From Pelobates cultripes (lineage: Eukaryota; Chordata; Amphibia; Anura; Pelobatidae), in contig OW240915.1 of the NCBI GenBank assembly GCA_933207985.1, forward strand, positions 277,270,899 through 277,334,898: a DNA stretch of 64,000 nucleotides, in the 5' to 3' direction. The notes under the pieces were generated by a model, which saw only the letters and a list, made by a program, of their open reading frames with translations, searched no databases and was not told the origin of the DNA. The translations under genes were made by a program, and so were the position numbers. Shown piece by piece: positions 34,768 through 45,701 of the stretch (position 1 is its first letter; each line of letters opens with the position of its first letter).

Positions 34768-36078
34768 CTGAATAATTTTAGCATTTTTGGTAGTATTTAT
34801 ATCTAACAAGCTGGGAACTCAAAGCCCATGTGGGGCATCTCTAGTCTTAAGTTAACCACCTAGGGTCCTTCCTTTATTCAAGTGACTTGAACCTTCCATG
34901 AATCAACCATCATATAGTGACTGACCTCAACCAGTCTTAAGAATGTTTACCATTATCCAAAATGTGAAATGTCGAATGCGTGAACATGATTTTGCATAAA
35001 GTTATTTTTACAGGAAAGAAGGAGACACATGTACTTACATTTATCTCTAAGAAACTCTACAGACCACTTTAGCTTTAGTAACTATGATGCTAGGAGAACA
35101 CTACCCTTGCTCTTAACAATTCCTTTAAAAATCCAGCGTCAGAAATTACACTTTTTGGATCTTGAATAGATTGCATGATGATGTGAGAAGGACTTGTATG
35201 CATTGCTCAGTAAGCTGAAGTGGTCATGGTGCCTAGAGCATCCTTTATTTGCCTAATTGAAATAAAAGAGTACATTCCAGAGTCAATGGAGGGATCACAT
35301 GTTAAAGTATCAAAGGGAAGACAAGGCAGCACATATTTAAAATAGTAGCTCCAGATTTAATTCTGTAAACTTGTTTTTGTTGATTAATATATTTGGTTAA
35401 TTTCAAGGGTTCCAGTTTTTTAGTCTAACTGTGTGTCTCACATACCATTTTGTTGTTTGTTTCCTCACTTACAAAACATGTATCTGAACTTCTATGTTCT
35501 CTTTAGAAAGTACCTTCTGGAAAGCTGTGTGGAACCCAGAGCTTAGACCAACGTTTTAAAGGTGCAAAAATAATCTCCAGCAGTGATTTTTTTCTTTTGG
35601 CTAAATTTACAGCTGAAAACACCTAAAACTAGTGAGCACACATTATTTCCAAGTAGATCCAATGGTGCAGAAATCATTGCAAATGTACTGCAAATAGTTC
35701 TTATAGAAACACCGGTAATGGCAAAATATATAATTTTAAAAAGAAGGTATGATTTAGGCTGATACATCAATGGGACTTACTAGTAACAAATTAGGTAGGG
35801 GCTTTTTGAACATATTAGTATTTTATATATTACAGACATACCAGTTAAATCAAAATAAGAGTTTGAGTTTAACCTTTATAAGGTAGCAAAATACTTTCCT
35901 TAAAAGTAAAAAAAAAATATGCACAAACAGGTATACATGCAAACATGTCTACATAACATGCTTCCCCTTGAGTTTTAAAATATCTACATTATATTTTCTA
36001 TAGACTTTGTCATTGCACATACATGTGGAAGTAGAGTGTAAATACAGTTCATGGAGTGTGTTTATTCACAATTAAAAT
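34768..36078. other. Mostly featureless; decayed TTAA-type fragment near 35060-35257
   Basis: AGACCACTTTAGCTTTAGTA near 35060 and AAGCTGAAGTGGTCATGGTG near 35215 look like the mirrored inner repeats of another old TTAA-type element. Nothing else recognised. Confidence 0.4.
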
Positions 36079-36282
36079 GAATCAAAAAAGGAGAAAGGTC
36101 CAGGCACTCCAGGACCTTAGATAGGCAAATTTATTGAAACTCCAATGTCCAGCAGCAACGTTTCGACCAAAAAGGTCTCTTTAACGCTTTGGTTGTAACC
36201 TTGCTGCTGGACATTTGGGTTCCAATAACTTTGCTTATCTAAAGTCTTTAAGTTCCTGGACCTTTCTTCTTTTTTGATTACA
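36079..36282. mobile_element. Palindromic element, arms about 90 bp
   Basis: The left arm (from TCAAAAAAGGAGAAAGGTCC to GTCCAGCAGCAACGTTTCGA) is mirrored by the right arm (TTGCTGCTGGACATTTGGGT to GGACCTTTCTTCTTTTTTGA). The left arm contains, on the minus strand, GAAACGTTG and AATAAA followed by GGAGTGCCTGGACC. This order also occurs at 53125-53220, so both are copies of one dispersed unit. Confidence 0.75.
36154..36186 (-). other. Hammerhead-core-like hairpin motif, degenerate
   Basis: Minus strand: TTAAAGAGACC, loop, GGTCGAAACGTTGC. The GACC/GGTC stem is followed directly by GAAAC, but the CUGANGA position reads TTAAAGA. Same architecture as 53125-53158. Confidence 0.3.
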
Positions 36283-37296
36283 AACTATTTCTAGTCTCTT
36301 GGTGCTGGCCCTTGGTTCGGGTGCACCCAAGTCTCTGTATATGGATTAGTGCAGTTCCTGGTTTGGCTTTTGAATTAAAATGAATGAGGAATCCTGAAAT
36401 CATCCCACTAGACATTGGGGGGTGACGCACATGCAATCGTTAACGTAGCCTTAAGTTTAAACAAAAACACTCTATATAAAATAGAAACTGCGATGCTTTT
36501 ACCCAATTAGTGAAGTTGTATCAGTTTCTTGGAGCAAAAAATTGCCCATTTTCTGGTGTAACTTTTTTATGGTCAGGGAGAACATACATAGGATTCCTCT
36601 AAACAATTATCTCCAGTAAAGCTTAATTGGGCATGCATAAGAGCACTGAGTTAAACCACATTGTGTGGCTCTATTGTCTAGTGACAAGAGGTTCAAATAA
36701 AGTAAAATGTCTATAAATTGATGTAATTGTCTCTCTCAAATTGTGCAAGATGTTTTTAGTTTTGTAATGTGAATGTTTTTGGATAAAAAAAGTCAAAGAT
36801 TTTGATGTAGACACCAGAACATTATTAAAACATCCAGTCAGTCTTCGGGTCAAACATTATAGAGACTGCAATTATGATATAAACTTAAATACAGGTTGGA
36901 GTAAATTGGTATAACCATAATCCCTATATCAGTCGTGAGAATCGCCCTCATTTTTTCTGATTAAAGTTGACCTTGGCATCGATCACAAGCTATTGGTTAA
37001 AAATTAGATAAAAGTTAATGGCTATTGATGAATGATGAGCCACTGACAACGTTGGCACAATCACAATCCCACCTTTATGATATTTTTTTACATTAATTGA
37101 AAGATTATCATTTTGGCAATCACAATCACTCTGGATGAGATTTATTGACACATTAACTTAGACTTTTATTTTCCTTTTCAAATTCAATAACCCAAAGTAT
37201 TATATAAGAATACCCCCAAAACCTATATTTAATAACTAAAACATATAAAAATTATCCCTGTCTAATCAATTAAAGAAAATAAGGTTTACATCAGCA
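36283..37296. other. No recognisable feature
   Basis: AT-rich DNA without supportable features. Confidence 0.4.
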
Positions 37297-37869
37297 CAAA
37301 GTGACACTAAAAACACCCAGACCATTCAATCTCATTGAAGTGGTCTGGGTGCAGTGTCCCTGTTCTCTTAACGCTGCAATGTAAAACATTGCAGTTTTTG
37401 AGAAACTGCAGTGTTTACATTAAAGAGTTAAGACTGCCTCTAGTAGCAATCTACCAGACAGCCAGCAGAGGACCTTCTTGCAATTTCATGGATTTTTACT
37501 CTGGATGTCCTCACACTTTGCATGAGAATGTCCAGCATTTTAAAAATAGTAGGAAATCATAGGGAAAAAAAGCATTTTAAAAATCATAGGAAAGCGTTGC
37601 GGAAGGCATTGAGGCAATGCTATCCAATGGAGAATTCAAATGTGCATGTGGCTCTCGCCCTGTATAAGCATTAGGTCCTTCCACTGACTGATGTCGGCGG
37701 AGGAGAAGCTCAACCCAGCGCAGAGGGACACAGGTGCTGGAATCGGGTTAGTGTAAAAAAAGGTTTTGAACCCTTTACTTGCCATTGGGAGGTTGCCGTG
37801 GGGAGCAGAGACCACTATGGTCTTAGGAATACATTTTCGTATTCCTAGCACTATAGATTTTTCTTTTAA
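37297..37869 (+). mobile_element. TTAA-type miniature element (AGGGACACT family), long copy
   Basis: AAGTGACACTAAAAACACCC, then TCATTGAAGTGGTCTGGGTG, match the left end of the 3365 and 53426 copies. The right end TAGCACTATAGATTTTTC is followed by TTAA at 37866-37869. It contains a local inverted repeat TAAAACATTGCAGTTTTTGA/AACTGCAGTGTTTACA (about 37382-37418). Non-coding. Confidence 0.7.
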
Positions 37870-40041
37870 ACAAATTGGCATCGTTGATTACACAACAAAT
37901 ACACTTTTCCAGAAATCCTAAAATGTCAACTCTGAAAATACTTGAAACACAGTGAACAGATATCAGTACTGATCTGGAACACAACAGGTTGAGCCACAAA
38001 TCACCTATTATCACAACTGTGTTATAATGCAATATCAGCATTTTAGTTGTCATTAATTAAATCTCAGCAAATTAACCTTGAGATTGTGTGATGTTGATAG
38101 CTATTTCGAACTTCGGTAGTAACATCACAAAAAAAACCTAGTTAAAACATTGTTGCATTTTGATTGAACTATTTCTCAGTTCTGCAGAAATATCACAAAT
38201 TTTTTTTTTAAATATTTTTGGATTGTGATTTTAAACAAGCACATCATAGCGTCTAAAGTCCAGAAACTGTTATCAAACAGAAATAAATGCTCGATCAAGA
38301 CCCAAGTGGTTGATTCTTAATTACTGGCAAACAGACCAGTAACATAAACCAAACAGAATTTGTAAAAATATTTTGATGATCAAAGCTCAATAATGATATT
38401 TTTATGATTTCATATTTTCACCAAGACCAGGGACAAAAGTACAGAAGTAAATAAGAAAGAAGACAATGGTTAGGGAGGATGGAAAGGAAGAGGAAAACTA
38501 GAATCGAACCCAAAAAAAGTGATGATTTCTAATAAATATAACTACTTTCAGACTAAAGGCTTGCAGAGTATCATGGGAAATGAAGTTTATAACTGCATTG
38601 CAAAGATTAACTATTGCTGGCCCAAAACCCTGTACTAAGTTAACAAACAGGTTAATAGTCATGTCCTATTTAAAAACTAAAATCCTTAAGGACATTTTTT
38701 CTTATCTTGATTCTTTTAAAATTCAGTATCTTTACAAAAAATGCAGGCTTCTATTTTTTAACACACATACCTACAAAAGGTCATTATTTTAAGGAATATT
38801 GTCAAATTTTGCAAAGATGCTGAGAATGGAAAAAAATATATTTTCATTAAAAAGAGATTCATTCTGGATTTCTTGCCTCCTTCATTGTCAAGGTCACAGA
38901 GATTCATAAACACACTTGATCCACATCATGCATAAGATGTGAAGGGCAGACATGCATCAGTAGAACTACTTATTGGTAATACATCTTTCATTACTTGAAA
39001 ATGAATTATATAAATAAAATGATCTGTACCCACAGACTGTGAGCATGTACAAGCCAAATATGTTACTTTGTACTGTAGCAGAATAATTCTTCACACTAAA
39101 CCATTTAGTTTAATATAGCCTGTTTTAGAAAAATAAAATCCATACGAAAAGACATTTATAAAGTATGGTAAAGTGAAATGAATTAAAAATGCAAATATAC
39201 ATGTTCACCGGCATCTTGAACCAGTACTTGTGTGAAATAGAAACATAAATATGAATTCAGTATATTGATTAGAACATTAACTATACATAAACAACTTAAT
39301 CAGTTTATTATTGAACATATTTTTAAATGGCCTCAATTTAACATTTGTGGGAAGTTTTTTAAATGATTTTATATTTTCAGATAAATATTTTGATATATTG
39401 ATACTTTTTTTTATATATGAAGTCGTTTTTTCCCATATTTTAATGTGTTGAAAACAATCTTTTTAGTTTATCCAAAAATATTAACTAATTTGAAGAGCTA
39501 TGTTAATGGAATATATGGTAAATGACTAGGTCGCACATGGGACATCTTACCAAGTTCCAAGACCAATGTTTGTCTTTACTCAGCACCCAAGAGTTCTGTG
39601 ACTTCTAGTCTATATTGTGTTCAGCAAAGTTGTAGACTGAGAATGGTGTGAACTGTAAGGGCCGTGCACCTTGTAGATTTTTTTAACCACTAATTTTGGA
39701 GAGGTGGTTTTTTAGTGTTTTGGTGTGTAGATTTGCTTAATTTCCTTGGCCTTAATGTGTTAGCTAGACTGAAGTTAAGTGGAGGCTGTGTAGATAACTT
39801 TTGATTGGTATTGTGCTATGCAGATTAGATTGCAGTAGGATCAAGGTTAATGTAGATTGCTAGTTGTCATCGAGGTATAGTGATTTGTAAGTGAGAAGTA
39901 AAGAAATGTGTTTCAATCTGTTCTCATCTTTTCATACAGTTAATGGTGCAGGTAGCATGTTGTGTAGATTATGATCACAGTAAATTGTAAGGGTGCTGGG
40001 ATTAATTGGTTGAGATAGTCTTTCTGAGAGAGGGGATATAT
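37870..40041. other. Mostly featureless; fragment of the GGTGCCCAAA-type element near 38560
   Basis: AT-rich DNA. GCTTGCAGAGTATCATGGGA at about 38560-38579 resembles the centre of the element at 4964. No gene seen. Confidence 0.4.
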
Positions 40042-40068
40042 ACACACACACACATATATATATATATC
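40042..40068. repeat. CA/TA microsatellite
   Basis: ACACACACACACATATATATATATAT, abutting the 400-bp repeat copy that follows, as at 11095 and 20955. Confidence 0.85.
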
Positions 40069-40465
40069 TCACATACAAAATACACAATCCAGCGCACTCG
40101 CTTATTCACTAAACAATTCTTTTTAAATCTTACAGAGTCTAATAGTTTTATTCAACAACACCTCACCTAGGCAAAACAATAATGGGGGTTTAGTTACAAT
40201 ATATGATCATATATTGTATAAGCCTGCCAAAACGTCAAAGTACCCCTACTCTAGGAGCCTAATGCCTGCCCTTATGAGATCAATCCACTTACTTGGGAAC
40301 TACTTCCTCCTGGGACTCTCTGCAGGTCAAGGCTAAATAGGATCCTGGAATAAGGCACATGTGACAGGGATGCAAAACCAGGCCTGGACTCGCAAATATA
40401 TAAATTAAACCAAGATTGCTGCACTCACCTGAACATGCATACACCATAGGGTGCTGCTGGGGCCA
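40069..40465 (+). repeat. 400-bp CCAGCGCAC repeat, first of two tandem copies
   Basis: Runs from CATACAAAATACACAATCCA to GGTGCTGCTGGGGCCAATAT, where the next copy starts with the same ACAAAATACACAATCCAGCG. Landmarks are TAATGGGGGTTTAGTTACAA, GATCATATATTGTATAAGCC, GGACTCTCTGCAGGTC and CTCACCTGAACATGCATACA. Confidence 0.8.
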
Positions 40466-40620
40466 ATATATACAAAATACAAAATACACAATCCAGCGCA
40501 CTTGCTTATTTACTAAACAATGATTTCAAATCTCATAGATTGTTATAGTTTTATTTAAAAACACCTCACCTAGGAAAAAATAATGTGGGTTTAGTTATAT
40601 TATATGATCATATATTGTAT
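40466..40620 (+). repeat. 400-bp repeat, second tandem copy, truncated by the DIRS fragment
   Basis: Same order as the first copy up to TATGATCATATATTGTAT, where the sequence switches to retroelement coding sequence. Confidence 0.8.
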
Positions 40621-41615
40621 ATTAGCCATGGCCAATTTGTTCATGTGGAGGGACTTCCTTGCAGAGTGGAACGACATCTCCATGTTCATTCCCCTACTAT
40701 CCGACCACTCCCCTGTAATTTGGACTGACGCGGCAGCCCACACTGGGTTTGACGCAATCTTTGGTAACCACTGGTTTAGGGATGTTTGGCCCCAACAAAC
40801 ACTTACCTTGACATGGCTTGCCACCAAACTACATTTTTTCTTGGTGTGTGAACACATTCCGGGCAATCATAATAGTACAGCTGACACTTTGTCTTGGTCT
40901 AATTTTCAGGTATTTCACAAGGTGCATCCCTTTACCAACGAACTCCCATCCAGAACCCCGACATTTCCAGAGCTAATCATGGAATAACGGGATTACTGAC
41001 CCATGCACTGCCACTCTTATGCAATGCTCTATCAGTCAACACTAACACGGCATACGATAGGGTTTGATTGTTTTCCACAAATTTGGTGGGGAATTTCACG
41101 TTCTAGATAATTACTCTATCGAGACCATGGTGGCTTTTGCCTCTTTTTGTCACTTACACCTCAAATTAGCACATAACACCATCAAATTATATCTTACAGG
41201 TATACAACACCACGTCCTCACCACCTTTCCTAATCACCCCCCTTTTCTTTCCTCATATCCCATCAAAACTATTCTTAAAGGTCTCAACAAAATAGATCAA
41301 CCTACTACAACCTATAGATTACCCATAGATGGTCCCATATTCAGGGACATATCAGACCTTTTGGATACTAACCCCTTTAATGTGCAGGCGAACTCTATCA
41401 TCAAAGTAGCTCTTTACATCGCCTTCTACGGCTTCCTCAGACCCCGAGAGTTTACTGTGGTCCGTCAATCCGATATCAGCACAAGTTTAAAACTAAACAA
41501 AATTAATAGACTAAGTCACCCCTATACCGAGAATATCCTGGACGTGGGTTGGTCAGTAGGGGTGGTGCCAATTCCACCTTATAGTAAAAATATAAATCAG
41601 GGAAACCTCATGTGA
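40621..41615 (+). pseudogene. Truncated DIRS-type retrotransposon: RNase H and tyrosine recombinase
   Basis: The first part (to a stop at 40985-40987) shows an RNase H-like domain: FMWRDFLAEWND, then SPVIWTDAAAHTGFDAIFG with the catalytic Asp, and near the end EHIPGNHNSTADTLS. About 50 residues between these appear deleted. After about 75 nt a second frame runs to a stop at 41613-41615 and resembles the YR domain of DIRS elements: IKLYLTGIQHH, YPIKTILKGL, and VALYIAFYGFLRPREFT with the first catalytic Arg. The conserved NTAYD just upstream (about 41039-41055) is out of frame with this part by one base near 41060. The downstream HxxR and catalytic Tyr of the YR are absent. Reverse transcriptase is missing on the left, where the 400-bp repeat takes over. 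Inactive. Confidence 0.85.
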
Positions 41616-43027
41616 GAAGCCCTGGTTTGATATTTCATAAACCTAAGTAATTGAATGAAATGTCTTCAACAGTAAACAATGTGTGAGAAAATTGCTGCAA
41701 TATAGCAAAAGATAACCATTTAACCGTCTATTCGATGATATAACAGACTTTATTTATTCATTGCCAAAAATAAACATAAAAAACTGACAGTTGTATCTAT
41801 ATGCTAATTAGATATAGTGATTCTAAAAAAATCAAGCCAACAGGTGATATATTGTGTCTCTATATATTCCCTATTAGTATAATAAACATCCCTTCAGAAT
41901 CATTTCAAAATTACAATGTCCAAATAATCTGGAACAATCGTTGAAAAGACAGGCTTATAATAGGGAGAGATCACCTAAATTGTCAATTGGCTCTAATGGT
42001 AATACAGGGGGTTATTAGAGTAGAAATCTAGGGTAATAATTGTAAGATAAGTACAAAGCGAGATGATATTGGAAAATCTGGAGAGATAGAAGGAGGGAGA
42101 AGATAAATAACTTTAGACACAGCTTAGATAAGTAGGGTGGTAATCAAAGGTAGCAATTATCTGGAGGCTTAAAAGTGCCTATTTCTATACATATATGCTG
42201 CTCCTTATCGTGCAAAATGTCCACTTATCTATAGTCTGGACTATTAAATACAATCGCCAAAATACCTTCAAGGGTGCAAAAAACAGAAATAAATATAATC
42301 TTCTGCACCTAGTGTCTGATACTGATATCCTATAGCACTTTCATGGATGCTAATGGTATAAGTTCCTGTATAAACGACTGCAATGGAGTCTCCTATGTCC
42401 TAGTATACATAGGTAAACCCTAACTTAACCCCCTGGAGCATCCTCACAATAAAAACAAAAGTGGTGATCAAGCTTAGTGCATAGTGAGTAAAGTGCTAGG
42501 TGAAAAGTAAATAAAAATAAAGTCCTGACGAACGTTTCAGTGCTCTAATGGCACCTTCGTCAGGGGGTCAGCTTTCAAACTGAAAGCCTTGAGTTTTAAA
42601 TGGTGATCGATCCCACCTTCATCATGCTTCCACCTATCACGTCTTATGTTCCATCCTTCAAAATCACATCATCTAGGTGGGTGGATCTTGCAAGTTTAAC
42701 CCTCGTGGTAGTTCCCAGTAAGGAATGATGTATGTGATTCTCGGGCGGAGTATCCACTTTAACCCTTCAGTTTATCGATAATTTACAAGTAGTTAGAATA
42801 GATAGGAATATACTAAACAATTATAAATTATGTTATGGGGGTGGACTACTTGTGATTGTGCCGATATATATGAAAATACCAGTAAATATCAAACGGTACA
42901 GAGTGTATTTTCTTGACAAAGGGGCTATAGATCGCCCTCTGGAATTCTGCAATCTTTCTCGCAAGTAGTGCTATTTTATGAATCCTTTCTAGCATCTGTT
43001 CTGTAAATAGAAACTTAGATTATACAT
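41616..43027 (-). mobile_element. Probable 3' region of a Penelope-like element (distal part)
   Basis: Non-coding AT-rich DNA which, read on the minus strand and skipping the insertion at 43028-44574, follows the Penelope-like C-terminus at 44797-45035. It contains the hammerhead-like motif at 42524-42566. That it belongs to the same element is an inference from order and orientation; the far end is not defined. Confidence 0.35.
42524..42567 (-). ncRNA. Candidate hammerhead-type ribozyme motif
   Basis: Minus strand, in order: CTGACGA (42563-42557, fits CUGANGA); AGGTGC and GCACT as stem II with one bulged G and a 7-nt loop; GAAA (42538-42535); a possible 2-bp stem III formed by AC and GT around GTTC; and GTC (42529-42527) as an NUH triplet. 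Stem I is weak: of the flanking CCCC and AGGA only two pairs form. Penelope-like elements are known to carry minimal hammerheads, and a Penelope-like C-terminus lies upstream. A competing fold exists: CCTGACGAA pairs perfectly with TTCGTCAGG over 9 bp. Activity is therefore uncertain. Confidence 0.35.
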
Positions 43028-44574
43028 CAGGGCTCGAGTCCTGCAGGAACGTATGGGAACGGCGTTCCTGCACTTTTTCCACAGCAGGAATGCAGTTCCC
43101 GTTTGTGGTCCTGCAGGACTTGTTTGACCGCAAATCAAAGAAGGCATTTGCCTTGATAGCCTCGGGGGCAGGTGGGCAGCAAGGTAGCGCTGATCTGTGA
43201 GCTTTCCCTGCTCAGCTCCCTCGCGTGCCGCAGAGTGATGACAGGAGCCGGAATATGACGTCACAGATCAGTACTCTCTCGTCGCCCGCCTGAAGTTTAA
43301 CCACCGCCTGCCTTCCTGACCGCACAGACTGACCAGCAGCCCCACTGGACCCCAGGTAAAAAATCCACCCAGCTCTCCCAAATGTAGGGAGGCTGGGTGG
43401 ATTTTAAAAAATAATCTGTGAGAGTTTGGGGGTAATTTGTGTGTGTATATATGTGTGATGTGTGTGTGTCTGGCTGTCAGTGAGTCTGTGTGTGTATATC
43501 TGTCAGTGTGTGTGTGTGTCTGTTAGTGAGCCCCCTGCCCATTAACAGTCCCCCTACCCACTTCACTACCCTCCTACCCACTTTACAGCCCCCCTACCCA
43601 CCTCACAGCCCCCCTGCCCATCTTACAACCCCCCTACCCACCTTATAGCCCCCTACCCACTCACAGTCCCACTACCCACCTTACAACCCCCTACCCACCT
43701 TACAACCCCCCTACCCTCCATACAGCCCCCTACCCACCTCACAGCCCCCCTACCCACCATACAGACCTCCTTCCCACCATACAGACCCCTCTACCCACTA
43801 ACAGTCCCCCTACCCATCTCACAGACCACCTACCCACCTCACAGCCCCCCTACCCACTCACAGTCCCCCTACCCACCTCTCAGTCCCCTAAGCACCTCAC
43901 AACCCCTTTACCCACCATACAGACCCCCTACCCACCAAACAGACCCCGTACCCATTTATAGACCCCCCTACCCACATCAAAGTCCCCTACCCACCTCACA
44001 GCCCCCCTACCCACTCACAGTTTCCCTACCCACTCACAGTCCCCCTACCCACCTTACAACCCCCCTACCTACTTCACAGCCCCCTACCCACCATACAGAC
44101 CCACTACCCACCACACAGACCCCTACCCACTTACAGACTCCCTACCCTCTCACAGCCCCTACCCTTTAACAGCCCCCCTACCCTCTTACAGCCTTCCTAC
44201 CCAAACCTTGTCACAGCCATCCCCACCCTGTCCCCCCACACACCATCACATCCCCCCCCACAAACCCAATCACAGCCCCCTCACACACCCTGTCACCTCG
44301 CCACACTCACACCCTGTCACTCCCCCCATACACGCACCCTGTCACCCTCCCACACACACACACTGTCACCCACACACACACACACTCTATCATCCCCATA
44401 CATACACACACTGACTCCCCCATCCAATATCACCATCCCCAATTACTTTCAGCCTCCACACACTGTCACCCCTTCGCCCAACTATATATATGCATACGAG
44501 CGTATCATTTTTTTTAGGGGGGGGGTGGATCTTGGGTGAGTTCCTACACTTTTTTTCCCAAGACTTGACCCCTG
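43028..44574 (+). mobile_element. hAT-like non-autonomous element carrying a C-rich minisatellite
   Basis: 1547 bp, with left end CAGGGCTCGAGTCCTGCAGG and right end (reverse) CAGGGGTCAAGTCTTGGG. Flanking 8-mers are TTATACAT and GTATACTT (6 of 8 match), consistent with an old 8-bp target duplication. Near the ends GTTCCTGCACTTTTTCC and its mirror AGTTCCTACACTTTTTTT are in matching order. The interior has a GC-rich part (43130-43390), a GT-rich part (43430-43530) and the minisatellite at 43530-44200. No transposase. Confidence 0.75.
43530..44430 (+). repeat. CCCCCTACCCACCTCACAG minisatellite, then CA-rich array
   Basis: About 30 or more units of 17-21 bp with consensus CCCCCTACCCACCTCACAG, grading at 44200-44430 into ACACACCCTGTCACCCC-like units. 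The plus strand is almost devoid of G; the minus strand has repeated GGGTAGGGGG runs. Confidence 0.95.
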
Positions 44575-44796
44575 GTATACTTCCATCTTTTCACTGTAGT
44601 CTATTATAGGGTGAAGTGGGTTACAGGTCCCTAATCTCTTTTCCAATGAATGGAACAATAAAGAAAATTATGGAGATGTTAGGACATAATTGTCATGCTG
44701 AGTCACTGAAAATCTACTAAATGGTTGCATGTTTTGGTAAAATAGTGGATAGTTTAGCTGTTGTATTAGTAATCAATCTTTCAAAAAATTGATATT
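44575..44796 (-). mobile_element. Penelope-like element, proximal 3' region
   Basis: Short non-coding stretch between the stop of the Penelope-like frame (44797) and the hAT-like insertion. No motif of its own. Confidence 0.35.
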
Positions 44797-45035
44797 TTAG
44801 AGGTCGTTAATAAATGCAGAGAATGTAAATCCTTCATTAAGTCCCAGAGAGGAGAGTGTCTTCAGATGATGTATTCAAAAGCACTCCCTCCTTAGCAAGC
44901 GTTTGTCAAGGTTGCATTTCCTTTGATCCAATGTTATTAATTCGATGCCTTGGAATTTCAGTCCTTTGGTGTTGCCCTGATGGACCAGCTTGACATGCCT
45001 GAATATTAGTGTCTCGATATTTCTAGTGGTTTTTA
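44797..45035 (-). pseudogene. C-terminal remnant of a Penelope-like retroelement protein
   Basis: Minus strand: FRHVKLVHQGNTKGLKFQGI, then the RRECF segment, and after a TGA at 44875 (normally a Trp codon in this family's RE.xWI) the frame goes on as IHHLKTLSSLGLNEGFTFSA to a stop at 44797. This H..G....L.F.GIE...RRE.FWI...GLNE pattern is that of the segment following the GIY-YIG endonuclease in Penelope-like elements. The GIY-YIG core and the reverse transcriptase are not present upstream, where unrelated GC-richer sequence begins. Inactive fragment. Confidence 0.7.
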
Positions 45036-45425
45036 TAGAATCACAGAAGGAGGAATAGTCAAATGAAGCCAAAGTCAGAATACAAGAATACCAATACGGA
45101 ATACGCGCTCTTGGGTCAAACAAGGGCCACAACAGGGCAATGAGTTTCTCCCTGGTTTCTCTTTAAATACCGTGTTCACTTGGGTAGGTAACCACGCCCC
45201 CAAAATGTTCTTGAACGAACACATTGGCGGGCCGTGGCATTCTTAGCGTCATAACATCGGCACTCATTAGCCGCGTCATAAAAGGAGAAGGGTTTATCGC
45301 GGCTGGCGTGAGAATCGCTAGGGACAAGCTGAAAGTTAGTAGGAGTGTCCCCAGTACCCTGCAATGAGATGCCAGTCTGTGACATGCCCCTGACTGATAC
45401 ACAAGGTAACCTGACATTATTCAAT
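45036..45425 (-). other. CpG-bearing block, possible LTR remnant
   Basis: GC-richer than its flanks, with several CpGs. On the minus strand it reads GGGGACACTCCTACTAAC, then GGGGGCGTGGTTACC, GGTATTTAAAGAG and TGCCCTGTTGTGGCCC. The arrangement (GC-rich part, TATTTAAA, then a CT-rich downstream part) recalls an LTR, but no borders are found. Two overlapping 82-84-codon minus frames have no known motif. Confidence 0.3.
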
Positions 45426-45451
45426 AAAGTGTGTTTTTCTGCTATATCTTT

Positions 45452-45555
45452 TTGCCCTCTTTATTACAGGCCTACCCGTATGTTAGTTTTCGGGACATCA
45501 CTACCAACTTCATTCCTTTTCTCTATTTTCATATACAATTTAAGTTCTGACCACA
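45452..45555 (+). repeat. Direct repeat, copy 1 (CCCTCTTTATTACAGGCCTA)
   Basis: About 104 bp, repeated at 45702-45804 with about 10% differences by eye. The 146-bp spacer contains TTCCCTATATAAACTCTACC, a TATA-box-like sequence. This arrangement could be the split direct repeats of a DIRS/Ngaro-type element (inference). Confidence 0.7.
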
Positions 45556-45701
45556 AGTAAAAGGCCATAGGCCTGAATTTGTGGGAGGAGTTTTCCCTAT
45601 ATAAACTCTACCCCCCTGCTAACCTATGCATTTTCCTGCTCGAGTGACCTCACTCATTACTCCCTCTAATATCTTACTATGATTATTACATTTACTCTGG
45701 T

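Noticed and set aside
38480..38520. GAATCGAACCC as a tRNA-type B box
   Set aside because: No A box or cloverleaf arms are found around it. No tRNA or rRNA gene was recognised in the window.
40604..40621. Start codon at 40604 for the RNase H frame
   Set aside because: The first few codons belong to the 400-bp repeat; homology to the retroelement begins at about 40621, so this is a fusion by insertion, not a true start.
43530..44200. Regular short repeats resembling a CRISPR array
   Set aside because: Units are contiguous without unique spacers, the genome is eukaryotic, and the array lies inside a transposable element.
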